This document shows positions 60,000 to 64,000 of a stretch of 64,000 nucleotides of DNA, in pieces. The position numbers were made by a program, and so were the translations under genes. Origin of the DNA: Phragmites australis. Taxonomy: Eukaryota; Streptophyta; Magnoliopsida; Poales; Poaceae. Every line of letters begins with the position of its first letter. Within the stretch, counting starts at the first letter, position 1. The notes under the pieces are model-generated. The model saw nothing but the letters and a program-made list of their open reading frames with translations, was not told the DNA's origin and searched no databases. Location: the NCBI RefSeq assembly GCF_958298935.1, contig NC_084927.1, forward strand, positions 31,198,001-31,262,000. Reading direction: 5' to 3'.

Positions 60000-61260
60000 T
60001 TTTGAGATATTGCTGGGATTGTTATTTATGATGTAACATCAGTTGTTATCTCAAATGGTGTATCTGCAGGATCCTTAGACCTGAGATCGTCATTGATTCT
60101 CAGAATGTGTAGTGACATACTTTGAGTCTACCAAACGCTATTCCGTAACTGAGTAGCTATAAAGGTAGTTTTCGAGCTTATCATGAAATATGTCGTGGGG
60201 TGTGAGCGATCAAGATGGAATTTACCCATATTTGATAACAGGAGAGATATCTCTGGGCCCCTCGAGTTAGTTGGATCGAGAAAGTGTATGACCATGCTAA
60301 TATGATTAAAGAGTTAGTCATGATGAATTCACTACTTGATCGAGTGAATGGTCGAGCTATCATAAGAATGGTATGTATCTCGTCTTGAGCTTGACTGATA
60401 TCATGAGACGAAGAGATCGATGCATGAGTATATTAAGGTTCAGCCGATATGATCTTTTGTGTATACTCAGGAGTCAACATGCCCTGCTAAGGATCACTAT
60501 TGATTTCGGTTTGGAAAGGGTTTTCAAGTTGTAGCTATTTGTACATAAACCTAACGGGTCACACACTTAATAGGTTGGAACAAAACATACGAATTTGATT
60601 CTTATATGGGTTTTGATTGGATTGTGATCCATAAGAAGTTAGAGTCTTAAATGGCTTCTAACGTGGGAGCCCATCGGCAAGCTCTATATAAGGAGAGGCA
60701 TGAGTAGGGTATGTTGAGGTTGAGCCACTCTGAAACTCTAGTCGCAGCCTTCTACACGATCTCCCAAAACCCTAGCCACGTGTGCAGAACTAGCACGTCG
60801 GCGCTCGACGTTTCTGCCCAGTACGTGTGGATACCGTAGAGAGGCTGTTGCTATTGCGGCACTGATCTTCTCAGTGAGTTAATCGCGACGTGTTCGGAAC
60901 TGGTCGCCAACCGTGATGAACTGGTCGACGTACCTGCTTGTCTGATTGTGGAGCACAATGCGACCACTCGGATCTGGTCGGACAGCACGACACGACCACT
61001 CAAAACTGGTTGAGGACGCGACAGATCTGATAGAGAGCTGGTCGAGGAACTGGTCGAGGAGCACGACCACTTGCTCAGAGTTGGTCGGGGAGCGTGACCA
61101 CCTGCGTGGGGCTAGTCGCGGATCTGATTGAGAAACTACTCGAGGAGTTTGACACGCACGATGTTGGATTGGTCTACTCCAACTCTTCTTCTGCTACACT
61201 GCGCGTCGAGCGATAACGATCTATGATCTCCTACGAGTATGGTTTCCTAGGTGAATATGT
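60000..61260 (+). mobile_element. LTR-retrotransposon LTR-like sequence (copia style), remnant
   Basis: A TATA box (CTCTATATAAGGAG near 60682) is followed by transcribed-LTR-like text (CCCAAAACCCTAGCCACGTG). Then come repeated GGTCG/CGACCAC units between 60890 and 61130, with variants of CTGGTCGAGGAGCACGACCA. The upstream 60180-60480 is also retroelement-like. No gag or pol frame and no primer-binding site follow, so it is a solo or truncated LTR. Exact ends are unresolved. Confidence 0.45.
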
Positions 61261-62145
61261 TTTTTTTTGTTTTAGGCTAGCATAGCATGTCCGTTACCCA
61301 ACACGGAGGCCGTGCTATACCTAGCTTTAGGGTAGCATGGTCCATGGTCCAAATGAAATAGGCCCATGGCCATCTCTTCTCTTCTTTCCCACCACGTTGC
61401 CTCCGAGCTTTGCCACCACCCTACGCTTTGCCTCATCATCGTTGTCCTTGACATCGAGTGACCCACCGATGGCCACATCCGTCGCTGCTCCTCCTCCTGT
61501 CTCCGTCATTGAGCCTTCCCCTCTCCCTTCTTCTTCACCTCCAATGTAGCGGCCTCCACAGTCTCCGGTGGCTCCTCGTCGTCAGATCCACGACTGCCGC
61601 CATGCCATCCCACCCACCGCCCGCCACCACCGCTGACTGGCCGACCTCCCTGCCCTTCCCTCTAGAGTCCAGCTCCCACTAAATCCTGAACCCAAACCCT
61701 AACCCAACAACGAACCTTAACATCGGTGGAGAAGAGCCTCATCGGAGATGACATCGCCGGAGATACGTCGCGCCGTTGCTCGGGATGAAGAGAGGAGGAG
61801 AGGAATAAGATGGAATCACATTCGCAAAGCGCACTACCCTGAAGCTCTCCTATGTATAGGAATTGTCATAGAGAGGGAAGAAGGAAAGAGGAGAAACAAA
61901 TTGGCCCAGACAAAAATTTATTTTAAGTAGGTATAGTAAAAAAATTACATGGTCCCTTTTGGCCCGAAAAACTCAGTCCCAATGGTTTTATTGTGTCAGG
62001 CCCAGAGTAATCTCGGTCCAAATCAAACCGGGTTTTGCCCCTAGCCCAACTGCATTTGTCAAAGCGAACGAGTGATGGTGTTAAGACTGTGGATTGCTTA
62101 TGTGTAGTCCATCGACACCAGAAGATACGAATTAAGGATCTGCCA
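61260..62145. other. Unassigned stretch with short C-rich frames
   Basis: 61330-61690 is C-rich and carries Pro/Ser-rich frames (e.g. PPMATSVAAPPPVSVIEPSP) typical of repetitive or leader sequence. No domain or gene structure is recognised. Confidence 0.3.
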
Positions 62146-62148
62146 TCG

Positions 62149-64000
62149 TTTTTTTATAAGAGAATTATATTTCATCTAGATAATAAAAAATCCTAACCTC
62201 TACCCCCAAAGGGACATATAGCCACAGCTTATTACAAAAATTCAGCACTAAGATGCAGACTTCATACTACCCATGATGTCAATAACAAAAGTTAACAGAA
62301 GACCAATATAGTTCGAATAGAAGAAATTATTAGATGCAAAACCTATTGCTAAATCTCCATCCATGGTTGGCAAAAATCTACATAACTGTTACTTCCAAGG
62401 TTCGGCATGCAAAGCGCAGCACATTTTTGTCTGCCTCACACATCTGCAGTAGTACCCAAAACCTGAGCCAGTACGTCCCTCTGTATAGTACATGTATATA
62501 AGATTTCAGCGGTGTTTCATCAAAAATCATATCATTTTTGCTAAGCCATAATGCGCAGGTAGCATAGAGCAGCTGCTCCCACCATCAATTGCCCCCTTAG
62601 TTTTTTCCCCACCCCGGTAAGTCAATCACCAAACATATGATCAATTGTACTAGGCGGTTCTAAATTAAAGGAAACATGAAACATTCTCTAAAGAAACTTA
62701 GCAAAATGACAATAAAAAAATAGATGTTAGATAGTTTCATTGCTGCTACAAAAACAACATTTCACACTTCCATTCCAATTCCTTCTAGCTAAGTTATCTT
62801 TGGTTAGGATAACCCCTTTCTTTAAATACCACATGAATATTTTAATCTTAAATGACAGCTTCAAATTCCACAACGCCCTATTGGCATTTACATTTCCATT
62901 GTTTATTAACATATGGTTCATTGATTTAACTGAGAATTGCCCATTCTGGTGTAGATTCCTTCTAAAAATATCATGACTATCACTGAGTTGCACATTGGCC
63001 ACTTGTGCTGCCAAGTGATGCCACTCCAAAATCTTATTCCCCACTAGTGCTCTACGAATTCAAACGAACAATGCTCATAATTGTAGCCACAAATGCATTT
63101 TTCCGATATACAATGTTGTAAAGCAATGGGTATTGCTCTCTAAAAGTTGAGTTACCAAGCCACTTATCTTCCAAAAATGAATCTGATTACCATTATTAAC
63201 TATAAAGGTACCTAGACTTAGGAATTGATCTTTAACCTTCATAAGGCCAGACCAAAATTGTGAGTCTCCTAATTTATACTCAAGTTGAGAAATGGTTTGG
63301 TTCCTTAAATACTTGTTTCTTAGTAAGTCCTGCCACACTACCTCCTCATTAATCAGCTTAAACAACCATTTACTTAGCAAACATCTATTCTGTAAATCTA
63401 AACTCTTAATCCCTAGCCCTCCTTGGTCTTTTGGTTGACAAACAATACTCCATTTTGCCAATCTATATTTTTTCTTGTCACCCTCGCTTTGCCAAAAAAA
63501 TCTCGATCTGTAATACTCTCATTTTTTAAGGATACCTCTAGGACCTCAAAAAAAGATAGCGTAAACATAGCTAAGCTAGTCGACACCGAATTGATGAGGA
63601 ACAGTCTGCCACCAACAGATATATGTTTGCCCTTCCAACTATTTAACCTCTTTTCAAACCTTTACTATAAAGTTTTCCAATCGTTATTACTTAGTTCCCG
63701 TGATGCATGAGGATGCCTAAGTACCTACCATTTCACATCCAAATATAAGAGAGTATTGATGGTCGTATTTAGCCTATCTATAGCAAAACAACTCACTCTT
63801 ATGAAAATTAATTTTGAACCCAAACAATTGCTCAAAAGCACATAACACAAGTTTCATGTTTTTTGCCTGTTCAATATCGTGGTCCATAAATATGATTGTG
63901 TCATATGTGTATTGTAGTATGGATAGACCTCCATCCACTAGATGCGGTACAACCCCCTTAATCTGTCCATTATCTTTCGCTCTTGTTATGAGTATAGCTA
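62149..64000 (-). mobile_element. Second L1-type LINE, 3' portion (continues beyond 64000)
   Basis: The T run at 62150-62156 on the plus strand is the likely poly-A end. In minus sense the element shows the end of reverse transcriptase near 63900 (LSILQYTYDTIIFMDHDIEQ, FGFKINFHKSELFC). The post-RT region follows (63461-63075: MAKWSIVCQPKDQGGLGIKS, LDLQNRCLLSKWLFKLINEE), then a zf-RVT domain (63044-62727: FSVKSMNHMLINNGN, LWNLKLSFKIKIFMWYL, RRNWNGSVKCCFC). Stops and frame changes separate these blocks, and the catalytic YADD reads YTYD (63911-63900). It is a dead copy from a different LINE family than the one at 28692-31520. Confidence 0.88.

Overview
The window is nuclear DNA of a flowering plant, almost certainly a grass (Poaceae). 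Genes have many short exons with GT..AG introns, GC-rich first exons and AT-rich introns, and they sit among abundant small DNA transposons, LTR pieces and LINEs. From memory, and not checked here, the gene order BEACH protein - actin-depolymerizing factor - serine racemase - copper ATPase HMA5 - glutathione peroxidase matches a block on rice chromosome 4. The species cannot be named from sequence alone.

Layout. 1-12551 (minus): the 5' 13 exons of a large BEACH-domain protein of the plant C2 type; the gene runs off the left edge, and one intron holds a hAT element with a perfect 8-bp target duplication. 12552-19200: flank filled with small transposons, tandem duplications and a repeat made of CCGG-type palindromic units. 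19559-20176 (minus): complete 139-aa actin-depolymerizing factor. 20490-22600: Helitron-like and MITE sequence plus a scrap of DEAD-box helicase. 22729-24804 (minus): four-exon zinc-knuckle gene whose 5' half was replaced by unrelated sequence while the frame stayed open (199 aa). 25822-26489 (minus): truncated serine racemase pseudogene.

28583-33913 (plus): a partial, dead tandem copy of the copper ATPase HMA5, split by a 5'-truncated LINE; its phosphorylation Asp is Tyr and its nucleotide-site His is Asp. 34000-42000: duplicated 3' flank, transposon remnants, a CACTA-type terminus and a fragment of an NFD4-like transporter. 42368-52108 (plus): the intact HMA5 gene (six exons, 1002 aa), with a 5.7-kb first intron carrying a MITE and a probable 3.1-kb solo LTR that contains an (AT)49 tract. 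52100-57000: intergenic DNA with a palindrome-rich element. 57008-59241 (plus): complete six-exon glutathione peroxidase (168 aa). 59700-64000: LTR-like sequence and the 3' part of a second LINE with a mutated reverse-transcriptase active site.

The genes do not form one pathway. HMA5 (copper export) and the peroxidase (peroxide removal) both bear on metal and redox balance, but their adjacency is ordinary plant gene order, not evidence of an operon-like system. I found no prokaryote-type or clearly new multi-gene system. The most informative observations are the decayed HMA5 duplicate, the chimeric zinc-knuckle gene and the decayed serine racemase. All splice joins given were made by hand from GT/AG signals, reading phase and family conservation.
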